Assembly: GCA_041671545.1 (NCBI GenBank)
Contig: JBAZBI010000003.1
Location: 269,974-333,973 of the forward strand
Source: UBA1563 sp041671545
GTDB lineage: Bacteria > Bacteroidota > Ignavibacteria > Ignavibacteriales > Ignavibacteriaceae
DNA: 64,000 nt
Direction of reading: 5' to 3'
In this document: one piece after another, positions 1 through 9,347 of the stretch
How positions within the stretch are numbered: position 1 is the first letter of the stretch
How the letters are laid out: every line of letters starts with the position of its first letter
Translations under genes and position numbers: made by a program
Notes under the pieces: model-generated
What the model saw: only the letters and a program-made list of their open reading frames with translations
Database searches by the model: none
What the model was told of the DNA's origin: nothing

Positions 1-53
1 GTGTATCCACCTTGTATTTTTCTTACAAACTTTAGGTCTTTAAGCCAATTCAT
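1..53 (-). CDS. 5' end of an unidentified gene running off the left edge
   Basis: The reverse strand opens with ATG at 53 and reads 17 codons, MNWLKDLKFVRKIQGGY, to the window edge without a stop. A good ribosome-binding site (CGGAG, six bases before the ATG) supports a real start. Nothing in this short piece identifies the product. It lies downstream of the TonB-like gene on the same strand. Confidence 0.5.
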   Translation of the reverse strand, partial: MNWLKDLKFVRKIQGGY

Positions 54-218
54 TTTCGCTCCGAGATAAATTAAATTAATATTGAACGATCTTATTCCAA
101 TTGCCGGACAATTGAAATAGCATCATTGAGCCAATTAAACTTTGTTGAAAGGAGGTGCCATTCTGAAATCGAATGATTCTCCCGGCCGACTGTTCTTGAA
201 TATACTCTCTTCCACTTA

Positions 219-629
219 TCATCTCATCTTGAAGGTGATTGGTAAGGAGAGTTTTACTTTTACAGGCACATCACTGTTTTTGCCGGGTGAGAATTTTGAT
301 TCCTTTACGGCTTTAATAGCAGCTTCATCGCAACCACCACCAAGCCCCTTAATGACTTTAACGTCATCGACTTTTCCTTTTTCATCAACATATATTAAAA
401 GATAGAGTTTTCCGGAGAGACCTGCTTTTTTTGCAATTTCCGGATAAACAATTTTTTTGATAATAGCTTCAAGTCCTCCAACAGGCTCAGGCATAACTTC
501 TGCAAATGCAGCGTAAGGATCTTCCTGCGGTTCTTCCATCACTCTTGTATTGGATATGGCAAACTGAGAAATGATACTAACCATAACAAAAATGAAAGGT
601 ATCAGTACTGTGGATTTAGTTTTCATCAC
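219..629 (-). CDS. TonB C-terminal domain protein with signal peptide
   Basis: This 136-residue protein has a hydrophobic N-terminal export signal or anchor (about residues 6-26). It is followed by a TonB C-terminal fold at about residues 50-136, with recognisable elements YPEIAKKAGLSGKL, YVDEKGKVDDVKV and AIKAVKESKFSPG. Full TonB proteins carry a long Pro-rich periplasmic linker and energise outer-membrane receptors through ExbB/ExbD. Here the linker is only some 25 residues, too short to span the periplasm in the usual way, so this may be a periplasmic TonB-like protein rather than the main energy transducer. No ExbB, ExbD or TonB-dependent receptor lies nearby. The family call is firm; the role is inferred. 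Confidence 0.85.
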   Translation of the reverse strand: MMKTKSTVLIPFIFVMVSIISQFAISNTRVMEEPQEDPYAAFAEVMPEPVGGLEAIIKKIVYPEIAKKAGLSGKLYLLIYVDEKGKVDDVKVIKGLGGGCDEAAIKAVKESKFSPGKNSDVPVKVKLSLPITFKMR

Positions 630-920
630 ATTTGTTTCTTTTTTGTTTTACAATTGATTTTTTGAACTACGATTTAACTATTCCGCTTCGTTCAGGAAAT
701 GAAGCGGCATTTAGTTAAGAATTTAATTAATTCTATTATCGAAGGTTTTTTCCGATTCTTTATAATTCTTAATAATATTTGGTTGGAATTTGATCCAACA
801 TTAAAAAAAATAGCATGGGGAGAATGCAAATTTTATATTATCTGAAATCCATTTGGGTTGCTCTTGCATCCAGTCTTCCATGCTATCAAAAATATATTCT
901 CATTTTTCTGATCAGATCCA
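630..920. other. Intergenic region with an imperfect dyad at 674-719
   Basis: No gene is seen between the TonB-like gene and the upstream chemoreceptor gene. An inverted repeat pairs TTAACTA (674-680) with TAGTTAA (713-719) and, inside it, CCGCTTC (683-689) with GAAGCGG (701-707), around an 11-base loop. No T-run follows on the minus strand, so it is not a standard terminator. It could be an mRNA-end hairpin for the chemoreceptor gene or a regulatory site for the TonB-like gene. Confidence 0.45.
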
Positions 921-3323
921 TTAATGGTGAACTAAAACACCGTTCGATCTAACTGCTAATCTTCCCTTATTACTTACAGGTTTTGGTTTTTCATTACTGC
1001 TGTGTAATTTGAAATGAGCAGTCAGTTCCTGTAGATTTACGGTCAATCGGCTTAAGTCTTCAGCCGAGCGGGCAATTTGTTGAACACCTGCAGCACTTTC
1101 GTGCGTTACATTACTTATCGCTTCTATGTTTTTGCTTATCTGTTCTGCGGCGCTTGATTGTTCTTCACTTGCCGCGGCTACCTGCATTGACATATCAACT
1201 ACCTGTTCAACACCAACAATTATTTCTTTTAGCGATTTTCCCGCTTGATCCGCCAATGCTTTTCCCTTTTCAACTTCTTCTGTTCCGCGGTTCATTGATT
1301 CAACAGCGCCACCGGTATCTTTTTGTATCTGTTTGATCATCACGGCGATTTCTTTTGTGGCTTTGGTTGTTCGTTCAGCTAACTTTCTTACTTCATCCGC
1401 AACAACGGCAAAGCCTCTGCCTTGTTCTCCTGCTCTTGCAGCTTCTATCGCGGCATTCAGCGCGAGAAGATTTGTCTGATCGGCAATATCATTTATCACT
1501 TGTACGATCTCTCCAATTTGATCGCTTCCTTTGCCTAAAGCGTGAACGGTTTCTGCTGATTTTTTTACAACTTCGGCTATCCGGTTCATTCCTTGAATAG
1601 TTTGATCTACAACTTTGCCTCCCTCTTTTGCTATTGAACCTGCGCTTTTCGCCGCTTCAGCAGACCGGGATGAGTTCTGTGAGGTTTCAAGAATTGTCTT
1701 AGTCATTTCTTCAACCGCGCTTGCGATTTCTGTCGTTTGACTACTCTGTTCTTGTGCACCTGCTGCCATTTCTTCTGCGCTCGAAGAGATTTGCGTTCCC
1801 GCGCTGGCAGTTGCCTCAACAGCTTCGCTAACATTTTCAACAATCGTTTTTATGTTTTGTACCGATCTATTAAATCCGTTAAATAATCTTCCGATCGCGT
1901 CATCTTCTTTTTCGGGAACTACTTTTACGGTTAAGTCACCTTCAGCAAATTTGCTCATTTCTTCGAGCAGTACATTGGTAGTTCTCGCTAAATAATTTTG
2001 CGTTTCTTTTGATTCGGAGATATCAGCAACAAACTCCAACGCGCCGATAAGTTCACCTGCCCGGTTTAATACCGGCGAACCTGTGTACATAATGTGAACA
2101 TCTTTCCCTTGCGGTCTTGCAATGGTTTCTCCAGCTCTGGTAACCCTTTGTGCCATCGCCTGATTCAAACGGCATTCAGGGGTATTGCAATGTTCAGTTT
2201 TGAAAAGATTATAACATTTCTGTGCGGAACATCCGTCTTGAGTTTTACCTACAACTTCAGCGCCTTTACGGTTCATGTAGGTTACATTATATTCTTTGTC
2301 AATAATCATTACCGGGGTGGGGAGATTGTCTAAGTACTTTATTTGCATTTCTATTTTTTCTGCCATAGCATTAAATGTAGTAGCAAGAGTTCCGAACTCA
2401 TCTTTCGAGGTAATGTTTAACTGGGTCGAATAGTCTCCTTCAGCTATTTTATTTGCTGCTTCAGTAAGGTGGTTCAATGAGGTTGAGATTATTTTAGAAA
2501 TGTAGTACGCTACATAAAAGCTAAAAATGAGTGCAATAATCAAGCTGAACATTTTCAGTTTCGAAGCAGTTGCTGCGGCTGCCTGGCTATCTGCTAACAT
2601 TGATGCGATAGCCGGTTCAATTTTATGTACTTCCGATCTTAATGTTCCAATTTCTTTATTGATATCAAGTATAGCTTTGGTAGCATTTTTGAAATTTTCT
2701 TGATAGTTATTTATCAACGCATCTGCTTCTGCTATTGAGGATTCAGGTAAGGAAGAACTTTGGACGCTTGAGCGTAAAGAAGAAACTGCTTCATCATTCA
2801 GATCGACATATTTCTCTTCACCTCTCAAAAAGAAATCTTTTTCGTGTCTTCGGCAAAGAAGCATATCTGCCAATACGGATTTATCATTTCCACTTTTGAT
2901 CATAGATTCAAGTGCATGCACACTTTCGCGAAGTTTTCCTTCGGCACCCGATTTTTCATTAAGTCCACGGGTTTGCATGAGTGCAACAATTTCTCCGAAA
3001 GTTTTACCGTATTCATTCATGATATTGAAAATTTCTTTCCCTTTTTCATCTTCTTTATAAGGTTCAATTAGAAGATTTAATTTGGAAACAGCTTCATTTA
3101 CTTTTTCAGCATACGTCATGTCTTTTCTGCTGAGAAAATCTTTTTCACTTTTTCTTGCTTCAAGCATTGCAATATTAATGTCGCGCATGTCGTCGCTCTC
3201 ATGCAGAGAGGATAATTCATTCATCTGGAAAATCATGAACAGCGCGAAGAATCCGAATACGGAACCCACCAGCGCGAGTATTTTTCCTTTTACCGACAAA
3301 TTGTCGATGAATTGAATTTTCAT
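921..3323 (-). CDS. Methyl-accepting chemotaxis protein with HBM-like sensor, HAMP and four-Cys PAS
   Basis: An 800-residue chemoreceptor. Transmembrane helix 1 is at about residues 12-31. The all-helical extracytoplasmic region (about 32-253) twice carries an E-K-D-F motif (ARKSEKDFLSRKD and RRHEKDFFLRGEEKY), typical of helical bimodular (HBM) ligand-binding domains. Transmembrane helix 2 (about 254-277) is followed by HAMP and a PAS domain at about 330-445 with cysteines C365, C370, C379 and C384. The MCP signalling domain fills about 500-775, with the conserved hairpin tip around DQTNLLALNAAIEAARAGE. It should form trimers of dimers that control CheA through CheW. The CheW gene lies 26 bases upstream in the same orientation. 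No CheR-tethering pentapeptide is seen at the C-terminus. Confidence 0.95.
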   Translation of the reverse strand: MKIQFIDNLSVKGKILALVGSVFGFFALFMIFQMNELSSLHESDDMRDINIAMLEARKSEKDFLSRKDMTYAEKVNEAVSKLNLLIEPYKEDEKGKEIFNIMNEYGKTFGEIVALMQTRGLNEKSGAEGKLRESVHALESMIKSGNDKSVLADMLLCRRHEKDFFLRGEEKYVDLNDEAVSSLRSSVQSSSLPESSIAEADALINNYQENFKNATKAILDINKEIGTLRSEVHKIEPAIASMLADSQAAAATASKLKMFSLIIALIFSFYVAYYISKIISTSLNHLTEAANKIAEGDYSTQLNITSKDEFGTLATTFNAMAEKIEMQIKYLDNLPTPVMIIDKEYNVTYMNRKGAEVVGKTQDGCSAQKCYNLFKTEHCNTPECRLNQAMAQRVTRAGETIARPQGKDVHIMYTGSPVLNRAGELIGALEFVADISESKETQNYLARTTNVLLEEMSKFAEGDLTVKVVPEKEDDAIGRLFNGFNRSVQNIKTIVENVSEAVEATASAGTQISSSAEEMAAGAQEQSSQTTEIASAVEEMTKTILETSQNSSRSAEAAKSAGSIAKEGGKVVDQTIQGMNRIAEVVKKSAETVHALGKGSDQIGEIVQVINDIADQTNLLALNAAIEAARAGEQGRGFAVVADEVRKLAERTTKATKEIAVMIKQIQKDTGGAVESMNRGTEEVEKGKALADQAGKSLKEIIVGVEQVVDMSMQVAAASEEQSSAAEQISKNIEAISNVTHESAAGVQQIARSAEDLSRLTVNLQELTAHFKLHSSNEKPKPVSNKGRLAVRSNGVLVHH

Positions 3324-3349
3324 TGTTGTTTTAGCCTTATCTTAATTAG

Positions 3350-3844
3350 TTATTCTACTTCAACTGCAGTTTGCAGTTCAACACTTTCTTCTTTTGAGAG
3401 GATTTTTTCCAGGTCAATCAGGATCAATAATCTATCCTCAAGTTTGCCAACAGCTTTAATATATTCCGAATTCAATCCCACCGCCAATTCCGGAGGAGCT
3501 TCTGTTACATCTTTTGGAATTCGTAAAACTTCGTTAACGGAATCGACAATAAATCCAACGGTCTTACCGGTAACTTCCATAACGATGATGCGTGTGTTTT
3601 TATCCGGTTCTTTTTTAGGCATTCCCAAACGTAAACGAAGATCGATAACGGGAATTACTCTTCCTCTAAGATTAATAACTCCGTCAACAAAATCGGGGGA
3701 ATTTGGAACTTTAGTTACTTGCGACATTCTATTTATCTCTTGCACAAATAGAATATCAACACCAAACTCTTCGTTCCCTATAAAAAAACTTACAAGCTGC
3801 AGCAATTCCGAAGTCTCCTTTTTCTGCTCGTCAAAACTTGTCAT
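3350..3844 (-). CDS. cheW: Chemotaxis adaptor CheW
   Basis: A 164-residue CheW domain protein that links chemoreceptors to the kinase CheA. Typical CheW elements are present: SFFIGNEEFGVDILFVQEI, the VINLRGRVIPVIDLR core, and GFIVDSVNEVLRI. The reading frame stays open upstream to 4009, but the start at 3844 is preferred. It is preceded by AGGAGA with seven bases of spacing, and the upstream extension has no CheW-like sequence. The gene lies between two chemoreceptor genes and probably forms a transcription unit with the downstream one. No cheA, cheY, cheB or cheR is in the window, so the core pathway must be encoded elsewhere. Confidence 0.93.
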   Translation of the reverse strand: MTSFDEQKKETSELLQLVSFFIGNEEFGVDILFVQEINRMSQVTKVPNSPDFVDGVINLRGRVIPVIDLRLRLGMPKKEPDKNTRIIVMEVTGKTVGFIVDSVNEVLRIPKDVTEAPPELAVGLNSEYIKAVGKLEDRLLILIDLEKILSKEESVELQTAVEVE

Positions 3845-4106
3845 CTCAAATCTCCTGTAATGATTTAATTTACTTTTTGTAAGAATATATTGTTGTGCAA
3901 GTTCATTATCGGACAAATTTTTGATTTCTTTAATTTTATTTTGATTGGTATTTGAGACATGAGGGTTGGGATAAAGTAAAACTATTGGGCGATAAAGAAA
4001 ATCGTCCAATAGTTTCCCTACGTTTTTATATGAGTTTTACCACTACTTTTTCTAATCGATTTCGATGGTACTTTCAATACGTTTTAGTATAACTTCACCA
4101 CATTAA

Positions 4107-6203
4107 TTAATTGCGGACTATTACTCCATTGGCACGAACAGCTAATTCGCTCTTCCTATTTCGGTTCGACCCGTCTATTTTAAATTGAGCGGTTAATTCT
4201 TGCAGATTAACGGTTAATCTGCTAAGGTCTTCCGCTGAGCGGGCTATTTGTTGAACACCTGCCGCACTTTCATGTGTTACATTACTTATCGCTTCTATGT
4301 TCTTACTGATCTGCTCAGCTGCACTTGATTGTTCTTCACTTGCAGCTGCCACTTGCATCGACATATCAACTACCTGTTCAACTCCAAGTATTATTTCTTT
4401 CAGCGACTTCCCGGCTTCTTCTGCTAACAATTTCCCTTTTTCAACTTCTTCCGTCCCTTTGTTCATCGAGTCAACCGCGCCACCCGTATCATTCTGTATC
4501 TGTTTGATCATCACTGCGATTTCTTTTGTAGCTTTGGTGGTTCTTTCGGCTAACTTTCTTACTTCATCAGCTACAACTGCAAAGCCTCTGCCTTGTTCGC
4601 CTGCACGTGCAGCTTCTATTGCAGCATTCAATGCCAATAAATTTGTTTGATCTGCGATGTCATTTATCACTTGAACAATTTCTCCTATTTGATCACTACC
4701 TCTGCCGAGTGCATTGACGGTTTCAGCAGATTTTTTTACAACCTCTGCTATCCGGTTCATTCCTTCAATTGTCTGGTGCACTACTTTGCCACCTTCTTTA
4801 GCTGTTGCTCCGGCACTTTTTGCAGCCTCAGCTGATTTGGAGGAATTTTGTGAGGTCTCAAGAATGGTTTTTGTCATCTCTTCAACAGCGCTTGCTATCT
4901 CGGTGGTTTGACTGCTTTGTTCCTGGGCTCCCGCCGCCATCTCTTCTGCGCTTGAAGATATCTCTGTACTTGCGCTGGCGGTGGCTTCTACGGCTGAGAC
5001 TACATCAGAAAGTGCGTTGTGGAATGATGATGCCAAGCCGTTTACACTTTCTTTTATTTGTGTGAAATCTCCTTGATATTCACCATCCATACGGGCTGTT
5101 AGATCTCCCTGGGCAAGTTTTTCTAATACTTTACTCGATTCATTAATTGGTTGAATTACCGCATCTATTGTTGCGTTTATACCTTCAACTATCTCTCTGT
5201 ACCCGCCATTAAATTTCGACGCATTGCCTCTTGTTGATAACTTTCCTTGTATGGCTGCATTGCTTAACATTAAGGTTTCGGAAACTAAACCCCGGACAGT
5301 TTCAACTACTTTTATCATGCTTTTTGAAAGGACATCCTGGGCAGATTTGGCTTTAATTTCTACTGCAGTATCTCCATTGGCAACCTTTTCAGCTGCAAAT
5401 GCCTGCCCTTTAATATTCTCTATCATTAGAGCGAAGGAGCGTTCAAGGTCTCCGAGTTCATCCTTTGTTTTTGCGTCAACCGTAACGTTGATGTCACCAA
5501 CTGCAAGTTTATCTGCAATGATAGAAAGTCTTTTTACCGGAACAATGATGCTTTTTGCCGTAACATAACTAATAAAAGAAATAAAAATGATGACGGCGGT
5601 TATTAGAATTATCATTAATAAAAGTCTTGCATCAATGACCTCTTGGGTGTCTTTTTCCAACACTGAATTTGAGACCCCGGCTAATTCAACCACTTTATCA
5701 ATTGCTTCTCTATGTTTTTCATACTTCTCTTTTAATTGTGTATTTAGTAATTGATTAGCTAATTCCAAATTACCGCTTCTGATTGCCGGAATGAATTGGT
5801 CGTTTTTTACTTTAAAAAATTCGACGGCAGAATTATAAGAATCTTCGATCAGAATCTTTTTCATATTACTTTGTTCTAAATCTGAAACCCAAAAACTGTG
5901 GCGGGAATAATACTCCTCTTCCCGTTTTTCACTATTTTTGATCAACGCATTAATCTGAGCCTCATCATTCGTAAAAGTAAGTTGGTGCAAGATTAAGTAA
6001 GACTCAATGATATACTCCGGTGGTGGAAGGATATCTGCGATTAAATCCTTACCCTGCACAATATTTTTGTACAATGGTCCGTTCACTTTTATTTTATTGA
6101 TCGTTATATAAGTGTAAACACTAAAAACCATTAAACTTGCAGTTACAACAAGTGTTAATAGCCAAAATTTTTGTGATACTTTCAAGTTCGTTAATAGTTT
6201 CAC
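4107..6203 (-). CDS. Methyl-accepting chemotaxis protein with multiple HAMP-like modules
   Basis: A 698-residue chemoreceptor. Transmembrane helix 1 is at about 13-31, then a helical extracytoplasmic sensor (about 32-195) unlike that of the neighbouring receptor, then transmembrane helix 2 at about 197-217. Next come a canonical HAMP (about 218-270) and further HAMP-like segments to about 400, recognisable by repeated GD-containing joints such as KVANGDTAVEIKAKS and KLAQGDLTARM. The MCP signalling domain (about 410-680) is nearly identical to that of the receptor at 921-3323, although the sensors differ, suggesting recent exchange of the signalling half. The C-terminus (LAVRANGVIVRN) also matches. 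The gene is 262 bases upstream of cheW, so it may have its own transcript. Confidence 0.95.
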   Translation of the reverse strand: MKLLTNLKVSQKFWLLTLVVTASLMVFSVYTYITINKIKVNGPLYKNIVQGKDLIADILPPPEYIIESYLILHQLTFTNDEAQINALIKNSEKREEEYYSRHSFWVSDLEQSNMKKILIEDSYNSAVEFFKVKNDQFIPAIRSGNLELANQLLNTQLKEKYEKHREAIDKVVELAGVSNSVLEKDTQEVIDARLLLMIILITAVIIFISFISYVTAKSIIVPVKRLSIIADKLAVGDINVTVDAKTKDELGDLERSFALMIENIKGQAFAAEKVANGDTAVEIKAKSAQDVLSKSMIKVVETVRGLVSETLMLSNAAIQGKLSTRGNASKFNGGYREIVEGINATIDAVIQPINESSKVLEKLAQGDLTARMDGEYQGDFTQIKESVNGLASSFHNALSDVVSAVEATASASTEISSSAEEMAAGAQEQSSQTTEIASAVEEMTKTILETSQNSSKSAEAAKSAGATAKEGGKVVHQTIEGMNRIAEVVKKSAETVNALGRGSDQIGEIVQVINDIADQTNLLALNAAIEAARAGEQGRGFAVVADEVRKLAERTTKATKEIAVMIKQIQNDTGGAVDSMNKGTEEVEKGKLLAEEAGKSLKEIILGVEQVVDMSMQVAAASEEQSSAAEQISKNIEAISNVTHESAAGVQQIARSAEDLSRLTVNLQELTAQFKIDGSNRNRKSELAVRANGVIVRN

Positions 6204-6749
6204 GACTATTCTCCTTAATTACAATTAGTATTTTTAGTTAAAAAATAATGCTCACCCCAGCGGCTGAGTATGTTTTATCAAGGTTTGGAATACTAAACTA
6301 AATAGTTTTAATATTTGCAATGCAATATTAAAATTGTAGTCCAATTTTATCTTCAGATAGTAACCACCGGGGAAATGTGTAAGGTAAGTCTTTGTTTGGT
6401 AGACGATCTGGCTACATTATCGAGTGAACTAATTAATACTTTAGGATAAATCCCGGTTTATTAATCAAGGACCAGTTGATCAGCATCCTTAAAACCATTA
6501 TTGCCGAATTAATAATTCCCTTTTATTCTCTTACCGGAAAAGCGGATTTTTTTTATTAATTTTAACTACAATACATGTTCCATTGTTTATATTAGAAACG
6601 TTCATTATTATTTCAAAAGCCATTTTGGATTATTTATTTTCCCTTAGAGGCATAGACGCTTTAATAATTTATAAGAAATAAAACAATGAGAAAATGGTAA
6701 TATCTTGTTACATAAAAAACGGAAGAGACCTTCCTTATAGGAAAAAAGA
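6204..6749. other. Divergent intergenic region
   Basis: This 546-base AT-rich region separates the minus-strand chemotaxis genes from the plus-strand kinase array and should hold promoters for both. No open frame or known RNA motif is seen. A short perfect hairpin, GGAAG-AGAC-CTTCC (6721-6734), sits just before the ribosome-binding site (GGAAAAAAG) of the gene at 6750 and might affect its translation. Confidence 0.5.
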
Positions 6750-9347
6750 ATGGGACTTTATAGCAGAAATAAACCTTCAACTAAGTCTATCTTGTTCATA
6801 AGACTTTTTAGTTTTTTGACTTTGGGAACAGGGATTGTGGGGATGCTTGGCTGGACGTTAGGTTTTATGATATTAACCAGTTTTATTAACGGATTAATAC
6901 CAATGGCGCCGAGTACTGCATTTTTATTTATCACTTTTGGAACATCCGTTCTTCTATACTCAAGCACACCTAAGGAAAGCAAATTTTTTAATGTTGGAAT
7001 TTATCTCTCTACTGCAAGTACAATAATTGCTTTTTTGTTGTTCATCCTTTCTTTCTTTGGAATACACCTTCCGGTAGAACATCTCGGTTTTAATATAAAG
7101 GGTTCAATTGCCGGTGTACAGTTGGGATACATTTCCCCATTAACAGCATTCTGCTTTGTCCTTTCCGGTTTATCGTTTCTCGGCTCGTTATTTTCGAAAC
7201 GAAAAAGACTGATCTTTCCGGCTTTTATTTTTGCCAATATCGTTTTCTTGATTTCAATTGTTCTACTTCTGGCTCATCTGTTGGGAACACCGCTTTTGTA
7301 TGCTACCCATTATATCCCACCGGCTCTATCAACCTCTTTGGCTTTCTTTTTTCTGGGATTAACCTTGATACTGTTGGTTATTCCGAAAGTATGGAAAGAT
7401 AAAAACGACTCGGATGCTGATTTATCAAAATCTACATTTTTTCTCATCTTGATTTTTCTCTTTTTTTCTGCCGGGATTATTCTGGCTGCATCTTATTATT
7501 ACCATCATTATGAATTGAAATTTAGGTTAGAAAAAGAACAAGAGATCTCTTCGATAGCTGATTTGAAAATAGCCGAGCTCACTCACATAAGAAAAGACTG
7601 GATTGAAGACGCTTCGTTATTCTATGAGAACCCGGTATTTTCCAACCTTGTTGATCGTTTTCTTCAAAACCAAAAAGATGCTTCCACGTATCAGCAGCTT
7701 AGAACCTGGTTGGATCATTTCAGGAAGATAAACAACTACAATAGATTGACTTTATATGACGTTAAGGGAATCGAAAGATTAACACTTCCCGAACAATCCG
7801 GGCCAAACGAAATCGAGATCAAAGAGAAAATAAAGAGGGCATTAAAGTCGGAAGAGATAACCATCATCGATTTTTATCGAGAGCAATTCGATAAGCGCAT
7901 CTACTTGAATATTTTTATCCCGATACACAATCCTAAAAATAAGAGAGCAATAAACGGTTTGGTATCATTGAGGATTGATCCGGAATTATACATCTATCCT
8001 TATATAAAAAGTTGGCCTACATCAAGTAAAACCTCTGAAACAATACTCCTGAGAAGAGAAGGCAATAATGCAATCTATTTAAATGAATTAAGATTAAAAC
8101 AAAATACCGCTCTTTCATTCTACTCCACAATTAACAATAGCCACTTGCTTGCAATTAAAGCGGTTTCAGGTACCGATGGAATTGTTGAAGGATATGATTA
8201 TCGGAACATTCATGTACTCGCAGATATTCATCATATACCGGATTCTCCATGGTACATAATTGCAAAAGTTGATTTTGCTGAAATCTACGCTCCGTTGAAT
8301 GAGAGATTCTGGCTGATGATTTTTCTCGTAGCCGCTCTTCTCCTAAGTGCAGGAACAGCTGTGGGTATAATCTGGCGACGCCAGCGAATCCGTTTTTACG
8401 AAGAAGGTTTTGAAACCAGTGAAAAGCTAAAAGAAAGTTATGAATTACTAGAGCGGATCTTTGACAACACCCACATCATGTTAGCTTATCTTGATCCTCA
8501 ATTTAATTTTATCCGGGTGAATCAAGCATATGCAGAAGCAGACGAACATCAACCGGATTTTTATCCCGGTAAAAACCATTTTGCTCTTTTTCCAAATAAA
8601 GAAAATGAAGCTATTTTCCATACAGTGCTTACAACAGGTCAGCCCTACATAACATCGGCTAAACCTTTTGAGTACACAGAACATCCGGAACGGGGTGTTT
8701 CCTATTGGGATTGGAGTCTTCAGCCGGTAAAAGCAAGCGATGGTTCCATAACTGCTTTTATTCTAAGTTTGATCAATGTAACTGATAGAATTCTGGCGCA
8801 GAAAAATGTTCATAAGTTGAACCGCGTATATGCTTTGCTCAGCAATATTAATCAAACAATTATTCGTTGCCATGACCGGGAACAATTGTTTAATGAGATA
8901 TGCCGCATCTCTATTGAAGACGGGAAACTCCGGATGGTATGGATCGGAATCATCGATCCGCAAACTAAAAAAGTTGAGATCGCCGCTTCTGCCGGAGTGA
9001 CCGGGAATTATTTAAATAACCTGAAAATTGATACCGGTGAGAATTTAAAATTGGAAGGTCCCTGCATAACAACTCTTACAACCGGCAATAATACTATTTC
9101 AAATGATATTGCTTCGGACGAGGATATGCTAACCTTTCGCAACGACGCGCTTAGTCTCGGGTACAGATCATTAGCTTCTTTTCCAATAAAAGTTTTAGGA
9201 ACCATCCACGGAATGATCAACCTTTATTCCGACGAAGTAGATTTTTTCACCGGAGAAGAGATCGTACTTCTTGATGAGATGGCGATGGATGTTTCCTTTG
9301 CGCTTGAATTTATTGAACATGAGAAGAAGCGGAAGAATTTCTTTTGA
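6750..9347 (+). CDS. Membrane PAS-GAF sensor protein lacking a kinase domain
   Basis: This 865-residue protein starts after a clear GGAAAAAAG site. It has about seven hydrophobic helices (residues 15-250), a soluble, probably extracytoplasmic segment (about 270-520), a transmembrane helix at about 525-545, a PAS domain (about 565-695) and a GAF domain (about 715-860). There is no dimerisation His box or ATPase domain: the protein stops straight after GAF. The next gene begins inside its stop codon, in another frame, with a PAS domain and a full hybrid kinase. The two therefore look like halves of one sensor kinase, either a natural split with translational coupling or the result of a frameshift. 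The stimulus is unknown. Confidence 0.85.
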   Translation: MGLYSRNKPSTKSILFIRLFSFLTLGTGIVGMLGWTLGFMILTSFINGLIPMAPSTAFLFITFGTSVLLYSSTPKESKFFNVGIYLSTASTIIAFLLFILSFFGIHLPVEHLGFNIKGSIAGVQLGYISPLTAFCFVLSGLSFLGSLFSKRKRLIFPAFIFANIVFLISIVLLLAHLLGTPLLYATHYIPPALSTSLAFFFLGLTLILLVIPKVWKDKNDSDADLSKSTFFLILIFLFFSAGIILAASYYYHHYELKFRLEKEQEISSIADLKIAELTHIRKDWIEDASLFYENPVFSNLVDRFLQNQKDASTYQQLRTWLDHFRKINNYNRLTLYDVKGIERLTLPEQSGPNEIEIKEKIKRALKSEEITIIDFYREQFDKRIYLNIFIPIHNPKNKRAINGLVSLRIDPELYIYPYIKSWPTSSKTSETILLRREGNNAIYLNELRLKQNTALSFYSTINNSHLLAIKAVSGTDGIVEGYDYRNIHVLADIHHIPDSPWYIIAKVDFAEIYAPLNERFWLMIFLVAALLLSAGTAVGIIWRRQRIRFYEEGFETSEKLKESYELLERIFDNTHIMLAYLDPQFNFIRVNQAYAEADEHQPDFYPGKNHFALFPNKENEAIFHTVLTTGQPYITSAKPFEYTEHPERGVSYWDWSLQPVKASDGSITAFILSLINVTDRILAQKNVHKLNRVYALLSNINQTIIRCHDREQLFNEICRISIEDGKLRMVWIGIIDPQTKKVEIAASAGVTGNYLNNLKIDTGENLKLEGPCITTLTTGNNTISNDIASDEDMLTFRNDALSLGYRSLASFPIKVLGTIHGMINLYSDEVDFFTGEEIVLLDEMAMDVSFALEFIEHEKKRKNFF

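Noticed and set aside
3845..4009. N-terminal extension of CheW by 55 residues
   Set aside because: The internal ATG at 3844 has a good AGGAGA site, and the extension has no CheW-like sequence.
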